Assembly (NCBI GenBank): GCA_002887195.1
Contig: PJAB01000247.1
Span: forward strand, 1 to 32,285
DNA length: 32,285 nt
From: Chrysochromulina parva
Lineage: Eukaryota > Haptophyta > Prymnesiales > Chrysochromulinaceae
Direction of reading: 5' to 3'
Shown in pieces: positions 18,326 through 26,800 of this stretch (its first letter is position 1; each line of letters starts with the position of its first letter). The notes under the pieces are model-generated. The model had not been told where the DNA came from. It did not search any database and worked only from the letters and a program-made list of their open reading frames with translations. The position numbers and the translations under genes were made by a program.

Positions 18326-18822
18326 TGCAGAGTTTTAGGGCGGAAGTCGTGCTCGGTGCCGTGTGAGGGGAACGCCGTCGGCGCGCGAGCTCGAGTTTTG
18401 CCGTACCGGGTACCGCGGGGCGCCGGGACACACAATGGCGCACTCGGGCACGGATCACACAGACGAACCTCACAACCATCACAACCAGTTCAGTTCAGTT
18501 CAGTTCTACATAAACAAGAAGAAAAACAACAGACAACCATACGGAAGCCTGTCACCATCGAATGTGCTCCTGAACTGAACTGAACTGAACTGAACACAAC
18601 CATCCAAACCCACCAACACTCACGTGTCACGACTCACCCGGCACGTCAAAGCGTGGGTGCGACGACCGAAACCGCGGCCGACTCAACAGCCGCAACCATA
18701 AACGGTACATGTAATTGTTGTTGTGTGAAATGACTTTCGGCATTCTCAGGGAAAATCACTGTTCCCTGCTGTGAACACGTCAGTGCGCCCCCTTTCGGAG
18801 TTTCCCACACAAGAGTCAGGAC
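18326..18822. promoter_or_regulatory. Divergent promoter spacer with inverted repeat and palindrome
   Basis: Separates the membrane-protein start (-) from the PEX16 start (+). It holds the GTTCA inverted repeat (18486-18592) and the palindrome-like GGTACATGTAA (18704-18714), which lies about 110 bases before PEX16. No gene is seen. Confidence 0.5.
18486..18592. repeat. Perfect 21-base inverted repeat of GTTCA pentamers
   Basis: Four and a fraction copies of CAGTT at 18486-18506 are exactly complementary to the CTGAA-type copies at 18572-18592 (the right arm extends to 18595). The 65-base loop is AT-richer and A-rich. It could form a hairpin or cruciform. It sits in a divergent promoter spacer. 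Confidence 0.9.
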
Positions 18823-19677
18823 ATGGCCGCCCTCGCTCATCAGAAGGCGCCGAGCGATTCGGCGACGGACTCGGCCAGAAGTATCGCAGCTGCGCAAAAC
18901 GGATCAGTCCTAGCGATGTTGCAGTCGCTCGAGTACGCCACGGACACACTCGCTGGGTGCATTGGCGAGGGTGCGGGCTGGACGCTCGTGACGCTGATCG
19001 AGGCATGGAAGTGTGCATGCCGCTATCGGCTGCTGCAGCTGACGGCGCCGGGCGAGCTCTTGCGCTCGTTCGTATCGGAGGGGAAAGAACGCAAGACTTT
19101 GGCTTCCGCCGTGCAGCGCCTTCGGGCGTCCATGGCTCCGTTTGAGCACGTGTGCGCTGCAGACCCCCTGGCTGTGGCGGCGGCAGAGCGCGACGCGTAC
19201 CTCGTACGAATCGGCGAGGTGCTGCACGTGGCGCAGCCGCTCGCGTACATCCTCCTGCTGGTCGCGCAGCAGCGCGGCGCGTCCAGCCTCTCCGACGGTT
19301 GGCGACGGCGGCTTCCGTGGCTCGTAGCGATCGGGCTCGAGGTCGTCAGCCTGCAGCTGTGCGCGCACGGCACGGCTCGGCTCGAAGCCTCGCAGCTGCC
19401 GCAGCGGCAATTGCGGGCACCTCGGCCAGCAAGTGCGCTCGTCCTCAACACCTCGAGCCCTCTGCATGCTCCCAACTGGTTGGAGCTCCGCCACCGCCGA
19501 CTGCTCCTAGCGTACCTGATCTTGCGGCCGTTGGCGAGAATCATGGCGAAGCGCCTGCTCGAGAGGGGCCTCCCGCCAGCCACGCCGGCGGGGGCGCACT
19601 TGGCCTCCTGGAGGCAAGCGCCACTCGAGGCGCTCACCTTGCTCGAAACGGCCATCTGGGCCCGGTACTGGCGGTAG
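18823..19677 (+). CDS. PEX16: Peroxin-16, peroxisomal membrane biogenesis protein
   Basis: A 284-residue single-exon protein. PEX16 is an ER/peroxisomal membrane protein that recruits membrane proteins in peroxisome formation. Matching features: the N-terminal GWTLVTLIEAWKCACRYRLL (about 52-71) corresponds to the family's W-x-x-x-x-x-IE-x-x-K motif. The segment VRIGEVLHVAQPLAYILLL (128-146) corresponds to the GE-L-x-x-x-RPL-Y region. RRLPWLVAIGLEVVSLQL (162-179) and the C-terminal ELRHRRLLLAYLILRPLARI (221-240) match the helix and the R-R-x-x-LL-Y-LLR segment. It is somewhat shorter than animal and plant homologues (about 336-370). Identification is by motif pattern and order. The start Met follows a short 5' region with a GTACATGTAA element about 110 bases upstream. 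Confidence 0.85.
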   Translation: MAALAHQKAPSDSATDSARSIAAAQNGSVLAMLQSLEYATDTLAGCIGEGAGWTLVTLIEAWKCACRYRLLQLTAPGELLRSFVSEGKERKTLASAVQRLRASMAPFEHVCAADPLAVAAAERDAYLVRIGEVLHVAQPLAYILLLVAQQRGASSLSDGWRRRLPWLVAIGLEVVSLQLCAHGTARLEASQLPQRQLRAPRPASALVLNTSSPLHAPNWLELRHRRLLLAYLILRPLARIMAKRLLERGLPPATPAGAHLASWRQAPLEALTLLETAIWARYWR

Positions 19678-19822
19678 TAAGGCGGTAGCTACGGCTGTGT
19701 GTTAAAAAATAGGGTAAATAGCGTGTGTTGACCGCGGGGGCAGCGGAGCCATACTTTGAGACGGTGGTGAGCACGGGGTTGACCGCGACTTAGCTGACTG
19801 TCTGCCTGACTGTCTTGGACGT

Positions 19823-22801
19823 GTGAAAAAGCGTCGTGATGGTCCAACGCTCGCCACTCCCGAGTTTTCAAACTCTTGCGCGGGGGTGCGTCCTCTTGGA
19901 GCCCCTTGGACGGCTCGAATGAGTCGCGCCGCCGTGTGGACGCCACGGCACACACACCAACTGTACGAGGCCCAAGGCAAGACGCCCAAGCTTAACCTTA
20001 GGACCAGCCGCTCACTCTCGCCGAAGAAAAGCAGCCGCTCGCCCTCGCCCTCAAGCCGAGTTGCGCCCACCTTGACTAATCGGGGTTCACCGTCTTCTCG
20101 GGCAGAGAAGAAGACGGTTGGTGCACCGACGGATCGATCGAGTTTGCCGAACGAACGAGTGGCCAAGGCGCCGCCCAAGGCGCCGTTGATTGCCAAGGCG
20201 CTGAGCAAGCTGGGGGCGCTCAATGAGGCTGATGAGGGCTCATCGAGGTCGGGCCTGACAAAGGAGGCGGCCCTCCTTCTCAAGGAGGCTGTTGATGGCG
20301 CGGGGGGTTCCGAGAATGCGCCCGATGACGGCGGCGGCGGCGGCGACAGCCGTCCGCCGCTCAAGGGCATCGCGACGGTGGGCAACCTGCTGACCAAGAT
20401 CAACAAGCTCAAGGGGTTGCCGACCAAGAAGAAGAAGGAGGTCGAGGCGGCAGAGGCCAAGCGGGCGGAGTGGATGGCAGAGTGGAAAAAGTGGGTGGTG
20501 AACATCAACGTGCCAGAGCTCGTGACGGAAGCGCTTCAGATGCCTACCGAGTCGGAGGCGGACGCCTTCGAGTACATGCGCCACCTCACGCGCGAGGCAG
20601 TGCAGGAGCTGCTCGAGAAGGCCGGGCTCGTGGGGCTCCTTGACCACGTGATGGCCGGGCTTGGGAAAGTCATGGGCCAGACTGCGCCATCGGGCCCCGC
20701 GCTCGCCGAGCAGTATAAAACCTCTGCCAAGTTCACGATGGGCTTCGGCGACCTCTCCGATTTCTTCAACGGCCTGGAGGCGTTGCTGGGTCCGCCACAG
20801 ATGGCGAAGGACCCAGCAACGGGAGAGGCGACGATCTTTCGCGCGATGGAGGTGGAGCACTGCTTTGAGTGCGACTCCGAAAAGGAGTTCACCTCGTCGA
20901 ATGGCGTGACGACCACCAGCATGCTCGAGTGGGAGTTTGTGGTGAAGCCCGATTTGAACCGGGCGGAGCGCCACGTGCTCGACGCCGAGACGGGCGAACC
21001 GACGGGCGAGAAGCTCGGCCCCTATCCCGAGCGGCTGCATCTGGCCGAGCAGCACCCCGAGTGGTGCCGCAAGCCGCGCTCCCGCGAAGAGCTGGATGAG
21101 CTGCTCGAGAAGAAAGCGAACTCGAAGTTGAGGGAGCAGTTTGGCGAGGATGCAGTCCTCATCACGGAGGAGTTTTTGGCGGCCGTGCTGTACACGGGGC
21201 CGATGTTCCAAAAGTACAATGCAGTGCTGCGCTCGAAGACGAAGGACGAGTTCCTCGTATCGCTCTGGAAGAAGCAGTGCGGCAAGAACACGTACACGAC
21301 CACGATCCACGCCATCTCGTCCGCCGTCATCAAGCTCTCCAAGCTCTCCAAAGCAGGCAAGGTGTACCGAGGCGTGTGCTACGGACGCTTTCCGGACAAG
21401 TTTTGGGTGGCGGATGAGATGGGCGTCCGGGGCGGCGTCGAGTTTGGCTTCTCGTCGACAACGCGCGAGCGGCAGCAGGCGGTGCACTACGCGGACGGAG
21501 GTGGGAACGCGAAGAGCGGTGAGGCGAAGACGATCCTTGAGATGCAGATGGGCATGATCGACCGCGGCGCCGACATTTATTGGCTCTCGCAGTATCCTCA
21601 TGAGCGCGAGTGTTTGCTGCCGCCACTCACGGGCATCGAGGTGATTGGGTCGGAGGTGCAGGAGGACAAGCTTGTGATACACTCGCGCCTCTCGCTCAAC
21701 CTCGCGGCGGACACGCTCGATCAGGTACTCTCGCGCCGTCGCAAGATGCTCATGGATATGGCCAAGGGCATTGAGCTTGAAATCAAGGAGGCGCTCAAGA
21801 CGCAGGAGCGGCTCATTGAGCCTGCGACTCGGATCCTGCGCAAGGCAATCGCGTATGGAGCGCTCAACCAGGAGCCCGAGTGGTACAATAATGACGACAA
21901 CTTTGCGAAGGTGATGCAGGAGACTCTCTATCTGCAGCGCACTCTCATCAGCGAGGTCAAGACGTTGTGGGCAGCGATCGAGCTGCCAGATCTCAATCTC
22001 AAGGGATGGAAGGCGACCGGGCCGGCGCGCGTGATGCTGCTTGCGGGCTGGCTGCTCTGCCGCTCGTCGCCCGTCGACGTGTGCATCGACCTGCAGCAGT
22101 GCCGCCTCACGAGCGACGATGGCATCAAGCTCGCCAAGCTGATGAAAGACATGCCCAAGCTGGCCTCCATCGACGTGCGCGGCAACGAGAGCCTCGGGGA
22201 GGAGGGTGCGCGCGCGCTGATCGACTGGCTCCAGTGGGATAAGAATGAGAAGACGGTGGGGCGCAAGCTGCGCTCGCTCTGCGGCGTCGGCATGGGCGGC
22301 TCGTCACGCATCGATGTACCGAGGAGTGGTCTGGCGAGTCTCGATGCGGGAGGCGCGAAGATCAATTACATCAAGCCGGTCGAGCTCTCGATCCTCTGCG
22401 CCGAGCTCGAGACCAATATCTTCGCCGAGGGCGTCTCTGCGGGCATGGGCGGCAAGGGCGGCGGGCAGTGCACCTCGCTCAACCGTCGCGGGCACGCGGG
22501 CGTGGGTGAGTGGCAGCCTCTCGTCTGGGCTGCCAAGGACAACAACCTCGCCGTCGCGTGCAAACTGCTCGACACGGGCACGGATGTCAACTTGCAAGAG
22601 CCATTGGAGGACAAGGGAAGCAGTGGATACGCTGCGCTGCACTGGGCGGCGATGCGAGGCTTCAAGGAGATGATCTCGATGCTCCTCAAACGGGGCGCCA
22701 ACCTCGAGCTCGTCGACAAGCATGGGAACACCGCACTCATGCTCGCTCAAAAAAAGGGCAACAAGGAGGTCATGGCGTTGCTCACCAAAGGGAGAGGTTA
22801 A
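19823..22801 (+). CDS. ADP-ribosyltransferase-LRR-ankyrin multidomain protein
   Basis: A 992-residue single-exon protein. A basic Ser/Pro-rich N-terminus (1-130) precedes a Lys-rich helical part and an uncharacterised region (about 215-440). The ADP-ribosyltransferase fold follows. It keeps the R-S-E triad: YRG (R about 516), FSSTTRE (about 543-549), and the E-R-E pair (594, 596) before CLLPPLTGIEV. This R-S-ExE layout suggests arginine-directed mono-ADP-ribosylation using NAD+. Next come a coiled helical stretch, a degenerate LRR-like region (about 750-815, DVCIDLQQCRLTSDDG and IDVRGNESLGEEGARAL), and two to three ankyrin repeats at the C-terminus (about 895-990; TALHWAAM-like YAALHWAAMRGF and HGNTALMLAQKKG). 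Such ART proteins occur in many free-living protists; nothing here suggests secretion. Met33 (19919) is an alternative start. Confidence 0.87.
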   Translation: MKKRRDGPTLATPEFSNSCAGVRPLGAPWTARMSRAAVWTPRHTHQLYEAQGKTPKLNLRTSRSLSPKKSSRSPSPSSRVAPTLTNRGSPSSRAEKKTVGAPTDRSSLPNERVAKAPPKAPLIAKALSKLGALNEADEGSSRSGLTKEAALLLKEAVDGAGGSENAPDDGGGGGDSRPPLKGIATVGNLLTKINKLKGLPTKKKKEVEAAEAKRAEWMAEWKKWVVNINVPELVTEALQMPTESEADAFEYMRHLTREAVQELLEKAGLVGLLDHVMAGLGKVMGQTAPSGPALAEQYKTSAKFTMGFGDLSDFFNGLEALLGPPQMAKDPATGEATIFRAMEVEHCFECDSEKEFTSSNGVTTTSMLEWEFVVKPDLNRAERHVLDAETGEPTGEKLGPYPERLHLAEQHPEWCRKPRSREELDELLEKKANSKLREQFGEDAVLITEEFLAAVLYTGPMFQKYNAVLRSKTKDEFLVSLWKKQCGKNTYTTTIHAISSAVIKLSKLSKAGKVYRGVCYGRFPDKFWVADEMGVRGGVEFGFSSTTRERQQAVHYADGGGNAKSGEAKTILEMQMGMIDRGADIYWLSQYPHERECLLPPLTGIEVIGSEVQEDKLVIHSRLSLNLAADTLDQVLSRRRKMLMDMAKGIELEIKEALKTQERLIEPATRILRKAIAYGALNQEPEWYNNDDNFAKVMQETLYLQRTLISEVKTLWAAIELPDLNLKGWKATGPARVMLLAGWLLCRSSPVDVCIDLQQCRLTSDDGIKLAKLMKDMPKLASIDVRGNESLGEEGARALIDWLQWDKNEKTVGRKLRSLCGVGMGGSSRIDVPRSGLASLDAGGAKINYIKPVELSILCAELETNIFAEGVSAGMGGKGGGQCTSLNRRGHAGVGEWQPLVWAAKDNNLAVACKLLDTGTDVNLQEPLEDKGSSGYAALHWAAMRGFKEMISMLLKRGANLELVDKHGNTALMLAQKKGNKEVMALLTKGRG

Positions 22802-22925
22802 TCCGCTCAGAACTCAGAACTACACGCTATACGGCTTTACTGGGTGCCACGTACGTCAGGGAAAGCGGTAGAGAAAAGGGGCACCTTGTCGACGGCGAGA
22901 GCTACTTCGATGCAACGCAGGAAAG

Positions 22926-23014
22926 CGCAGCTCGTCAATTGGACGAGAGCGACTTCTAGGAAGCTATGAGAAGGCAAAAGAAGGCGCAGCTCGTCTATTG
23001 CGAGAGCGACTTCT
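22926..23014. repeat. Imperfect direct repeat pair, about 30 bases
   Basis: GCGCAGCTCGTC plus a short variable part plus GAGAGCGACTTCT occurs at about 22926-22957 and again at about 22986-23014. The two copies differ by small changes in the middle. Each copy is itself partly palindromic around CTCGTC and GACGAG. Confidence 0.75.
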
Positions 23015-23392
23015 TACCAAATCGCTATCTGCCTGGACGGGACTCGAGAGCTCTCGTCTGAGTCGCTCGCGTCGGCCGACGGCCCTGGCCGGCTGCCTCG
23101 GCGATCCGGGATCGCGGATAGACGATTTTGATAGTCGGATAATGGCTGTGTATCCGATCCAGAGTAAATCTGAAAAGCGTAGGATTGCTAATCAAAACGA
23201 CCGACGTGTCGCGGCGTTCGCGTCGAAGCTCCGCCCCCGCCTCAAAGCACACCCACATGACAGACATCGGACGCGCGCGCGAGGCTGTGGCCGAGGCAAC
23301 GCGAACAACTCCACGCACGGGAGTTAGAGCTGCGTCGCACGGCCGTGCGATCGGCCCGCGGCTACCTGGTCCAGCAGATGCGCCCTCCACAT

Positions 23393-23468
23393 GCATGCGA
23401 GATGACCGCCCCCCGAGGCGTCACAACACCCCCCCCCCTATTATGCATGCGAGATGACCGCCCCCCGC
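23393..23468. repeat. Direct repeat pair GCATGCGAGATGACCGCCCC
   Basis: Two copies of a 22-base sequence beginning GCATGCGAGATGACCGCC lie at about 23394-23415 and 23446-23467, separated by about 30 bases that include a run of C. They are non-coding by position. Confidence 0.8.
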
Positions 23469-23631
23469 CCCATCCCGCACTGTGTGCGCTGGTGCACGCG
23501 CGCTGACGTCAGAGCTCCGATGCGCCCCTGGCGCGCGCACAAGCTCTCCTCCACTTACGCCGTCTTGGGGCGACGTTTTCGGCGCCTGGCGCGCCCCTAC
23601 CCTCGGCTTGGCTCTCGCTCACCCAGACAGC

Positions 23632-25317
23632 TCATTCGGACGGCGCGGGTGCCGCCTGGCCCATCGAGCCCATCGAGCCCTCAGCGCTCACCTCGACCGT
23701 CGCCGCCGGCACCGACTGCGTCGCATACGTGGGATAGCTTCCTTGGTACCCACCGTTGACGCCATGGCTCTGCTGCGTGGGCATCGTCTGTGGCGGCGGC
23801 GGCATGGCGCTTGCGGGCTGCCCTGGCATCGACTGCGGCGGCGGCGGCATCTGCTGACCCCCGGGCGGCATGCCGCCACTCGGCGGCGGCTGCTCCCACG
23901 GCCGTGCGCCCCAATCGGCGGTAGGCGGCGAGGGCTGAGGCGGCTGGGGCTGCTGCTGCGGCGGCGGCTGCTGCGGCGGCGGCGGCTGCTGCGGCGGCGG
24001 CGGCGCACCCCAAGCGTGCGGCGATCCGTATGACGTCTGCTGCGCTGGCATCGCCCCCACGGGAATTGCCCCCGGTGGACCTCCAAACTGGAGCTCGCCT
24101 TGCCCGGGAGTTTGCCCGGGATTGCTCCCTGCCGGCGGTTGGCTTGGAAGCTGCTGCGGCGGCGGCTGCGACTGCTGCGACGCACCGTACGGCGGGGGCT
24201 GGCCGTACGCGCCCGCGCCATACGGAGGCGCCTGCTGCCCATACGGAGGCGCCTGCTGCCCATACGGAGGCGCCTGCTGCCCATACGGAGGCGCCTGCTG
24301 CCCATACGCTGACGGCGGCTGCCCGTACGCCGACGGTGGCGGCTGCTGCTGCGCTGGCGGCTGCTGCGGCTGACCATAGGGCGGCGGCTGACCATACGGC
24401 TGCGGTGACGGGTAGCCTTGGCTGTGAGCGATGCCCTGCTGCTGGGCCATCGCCCACGGCGGCACCTCCGCACGGGCACGCTCGGCGGCGGCGGCGGCGG
24501 CGGCGGCCTTCTCCGCCTCCGCCTTGCGTTTGGCCTCCGCCCGGCTCTCCTCATCGAGACCGAGAGCCTTCATCGCATCGAGCCCCCACGATTTCAACTT
24601 GGCCGATACGTCCAGCTTGGGCGGCGGCGGCGGCGCGTAGCCACCGTACGGGTTGCCGCCATATGGATTCGCGTTGAAGCCTCCATACGGGTTGGCGCCG
24701 TATGGATCCGCTGGCGGCGCGCCGTACGGGCTGGTGCCGTAAGGATCCGCCGCCGCCGGCGCGCCGCCGTATGGCGATGCGCCATATGACGAGGGCTGGC
24801 TGCCCAGATACGGCGATGCGCCGTATGACGAGGGCTGGCTGCCCGGATACGGCGATGCGCCGTATGACGAGGCCTGGCTGCCCGGATACGGCGATGCGCC
24901 GTATGACGAGGGCTGGCTGCCCGGATACGGCGATGCGTCGTATGACGAGGGCTGGCTGACCGGATAGCCGGCGCTGGAAGTTGGTGGCGCCTCCGTCGGG
25001 CTGCCGGTGGGCGGAGCGCCCCACGCAGACGCGGTGCCGGCGCCACTGGGCGGTTGGGTGGGCGCGCCACCGTAGGGATCTGACCAGCCCGGCTGAGGTG
25101 CGCTGCCACCCGGCTGCGGAGGACCCACGCCGCCGGGCGGCACTCCCCAAGGGTTGCCTGCACCTGGGTAGCCGCGGTCCGCCTGCCCTCCACGCAGGCG
25201 TTGACCAGGAGCAGCCTCCGAAAACACAGCACGCCGAGATGTGCGGCACTCGGGCGGCGCGCACCGAGCCAGCGCGGACGCCACCAACAACGCGACCACG
25301 AGGCACACAGCCACCAT
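23632..25317 (-). CDS. Secreted or targeted Gln/Pro/Gly/Tyr-rich tandem-repeat protein
   Basis: A 561-residue single-exon protein with an N-terminal signal peptide (about 1-18, MVAVCLVVALLVASALA). It is followed by a Cys/Arg-containing stretch and then low-complexity sequence. Residues about 110-185 contain five 13-residue repeats of the type GSQPSSYGASPYP. A Tyr/Gly/Pro region with PYGGNPYGG follows. A single non-repetitive segment (about 233-285, KLKSWGLDAMKALGLDEESR, then Ala/Lys/Glu helix) separates it from a C-terminal half of QQAPPYG heptads and poly-Gln/Pro. Such Tyr/Gln/Pro-rich repeats suggest an extracellular matrix, scale-associated or phase-separating protein, but no homologue is recognised. 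The repeats are visible at DNA level (24777-24971 and 24219-24302). The function is unknown. Confidence 0.7.
   Translation of the reverse strand: MVAVCLVVALLVASALARCAPPECRTSRRAVFSEAAPGQRLRGGQADRGYPGAGNPWGVPPGGVGPPQPGGSAPQPGWSDPYGGAPTQPPSGAGTASAWGAPPTGSPTEAPPTSSAGYPVSQPSSYDASPYPGSQPSSYGASPYPGSQASSYGASPYPGSQPSSYGASPYLGSQPSSYGASPYGGAPAAADPYGTSPYGAPPADPYGANPYGGFNANPYGGNPYGGYAPPPPPKLDVSAKLKSWGLDAMKALGLDEESRAEAKRKAEAEKAAAAAAAAERARAEVPPWAMAQQQGIAHSQGYPSPQPYGQPPPYGQPQQPPAQQQPPPSAYGQPPSAYGQQAPPYGQQAPPYGQQAPPYGQQAPPYGAGAYGQPPPYGASQQSQPPPQQLPSQPPAGSNPGQTPGQGELQFGGPPGAIPVGAMPAQQTSYGSPHAWGAPPPPQQPPPPQQPPPQQQPQPPQPSPPTADWGARPWEQPPPSGGMPPGGQQMPPPPQSMPGQPASAMPPPPQTMPTQQSHGVNGGYQGSYPTYATQSVPAATVEVSAEGSMGSMGQAAPAPSE
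24219..24302. repeat. 21-base coding tandem repeat, four copies
   Basis: Four identical 21-base units beginning CATACGGAGGCGCCTGCTG, encoding the heptad YGQQAPP on the minus strand. The near-perfect identity suggests recent expansion. Confidence 0.9.
24777..24971. repeat. 39-base coding tandem repeat, five copies
   Basis: Five 39-base units beginning ATGCGCCGTATGACGAGG encode 13-residue repeats (PGSQPSSYGASPY type) on the minus strand. The central three copies differ by one base or less; the outer copies diverge slightly. Confidence 0.9.
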
Positions 25318-25462
25318 CTCCGGGGATCTCTGCTTCTCAGGTCAGAGAGTGTGAAAACGTCAGCACCTAGGGAACCTAGAATTGTCGTCCAGAAGGAAAA
25401 ATAGCTGCATAACTCATAGGACATCCATACATCTGTTTTCTCGAGTGCCAGTACACCGAGGG

Positions 25463-26680
25463 TCAGTACACCGTGTGATAATCTTGGGCGGCGTACCGCC
25501 CACTCCTTCCGCGTCGGCGATGGAAATCGCTGTCGGTTCCTCCTATCACCACCTCGAAATCTTCGTCGTTTGACGGCTTGTCGCGGTTGATCTCTTTCGG
25601 CACGACGAGGGCGGTCACCGGGTACTCCATCGGGCCTGTGTTGTGGATCTCGATCACGCAGCCGTAGCCCGGAGTCTCGAGGGTGTAAAGGATGGGTCGG
25701 CCGGCTCCATTGTCGGTGTAGAGCTCGATCCCACTTCGCACGCAGCTCGGACCCTGAAGGATCTCGATCCGCGCGTAGACCGGATAGCCGTCGCTCGTGA
25801 TGAGGACTTGCACCGAGTCGACGATCCCATCAATCCCATACGTGCGGTGCGAGTCGCCTTGGATCACTTTGGAGGAGCGCGAGTAAGACTCGTCTGGTCT
25901 GACGAGACCGAGCTCGATTGCCGCGTCGCTCAGTTCAGAGAGCGAGTGCAGCGGGATGGCCGGACGCTCCGCGGGCGCGACGGCGCCGGAGATGGGAAAC
26001 TCCATAGGGCCGGTGTTCCTGATCGCGACTGTCTTCGGCGTGGGCGAGTAGGCGGAGCGGCGCGTGCCGCCCACGACGGCGTTGATGGGTCGTTGCGCGC
26101 CGTCGTCGCCGTAGGCGCGCATCTGAACCGGCGTGTTGCCAGGTCCCTCCCAAACCTCAACAGTCGCGTCCATCGGCCGACCATTCGTGCCGAGGTTGAT
26201 CTCCACGTTGTCGGTAGCGCCGCTGAAGGTGCGGAGCGAGCCGCCCTGCACGGTGGTCTGCGGTGCGCCTCGGTTTGGAGCTGGCCACTGCGCCTCATCT
26301 CGGTACGGAGCCGGCCGAGTCCGCCGCTGCTCCGACATCGGACTCCCTGCGGCCGGTGCCGCGTCCCGCGTCAACGATCCTACGTGCTGTGCCTCAGCGC
26401 GGGCGCGCTGCATCGCACGCGCGCGAGTCATTGGTGGTCGCGCAGCGGCCTCGGTGGCCACGGCCTCCGCGGCATTGCGGCCAGTCGGGTGCAGGTCGTG
26501 ATCCATTCGAGGCTCAGTGGAGAGCTGGTTACCACGGCCGCTATGGCGAGCCATGTGTTGTGATTGCTGCTCGGCATCTGACGGGGACCGCGCAGGCGAC
26601 CCCAGCCGCATCACGGGCGGCGCCAGCCGCAGCGCATGGATCGCGCTGAGGAGGAGAAACCCTCCAGAGAGGAGGAGCAT
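25463..26680 (-). CDS. Signal-peptide protein with duplicated beta-rich domain (NTGPMEFPI motif)
   Basis: A 405-residue single-exon protein. It has a signal peptide (1-17, MLLLSGGFLLLSAIHAL), then a basic/Ala/Ser-rich, transit-like and disordered stretch (18-140). Two copies of a domain of about 90 residues follow: 144-236 and 271-362. Shared positions include a G-x-S/D-x-RT start, a GRPMDATVEVWEGPGNTP versus GYPVYARIEILQGPSCV strand-turn, a Y-x-DDGAQRPI versus YTDNGAGRPI segment, and the nearly identical endings RNTGPMEFPI and HNTGPMEYPV. The pattern of alternating hydrophobics suggests a beta sandwich. I recall related single-domain proteins in diatoms and haptophytes that are annotated only as hypothetical. 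An acidic then Arg-rich tail closes the protein. A plastid or secretory location is inferred from the N-terminus. The function is unknown. Confidence 0.75.
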   Translation of the reverse strand: MLLLSGGFLLLSAIHALRLAPPVMRLGSPARSPSDAEQQSQHMARHSGRGNQLSTEPRMDHDLHPTGRNAAEAVATEAAARPPMTRARAMQRARAEAQHVGSLTRDAAPAAGSPMSEQRRTRPAPYRDEAQWPAPNRGAPQTTVQGGSLRTFSGATDNVEINLGTNGRPMDATVEVWEGPGNTPVQMRAYGDDGAQRPINAVVGGTRRSAYSPTPKTVAIRNTGPMEFPISGAVAPAERPAIPLHSLSELSDAAIELGLVRPDESYSRSSKVIQGDSHRTYGIDGIVDSVQVLITSDGYPVYARIEILQGPSCVRSGIELYTDNGAGRPILYTLETPGYGCVIEIHNTGPMEYPVTALVVPKEINRDKPSNDEDFEVVIGGTDSDFHRRRGRSGRYAAQDYHTVY

Positions 26681-26800
26681 CTTTAGATGAGAAGACGACC
26701 GTCTGTCTGCGGAATCGTGTTTCGTTAGATTCCTATGTCCATTACATCGAGCCGCTCAATACGGCGTTTTTCGTCCTCACATCCTCCGTGCCTAAATCGT

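Larger units (their letters stand above)
22802..23631. other. Convergent 3' spacer with two direct-repeat pairs
   Basis: Lies between the stops of the ART protein gene (+) and the repeat-rich protein gene (-). It holds two imperfect direct repeats (22926-23014) and a second pair (23395-23467), plus a C homopolymer run near 23430. No gene is supported. Confidence 0.5.

Noticed and set aside
19702..20508. A 268-codon minus-strand frame opposite the ART protein start
   Set aside because: Antisense to a supported gene, Ser/Pro/Leu-rich, with no domain.
24777..24971. Regular repeats reminiscent of a CRISPR array
   Set aside because: There are no spacers, the unit is a multiple of three, and it lies in frame within a repeat protein of a eukaryote.
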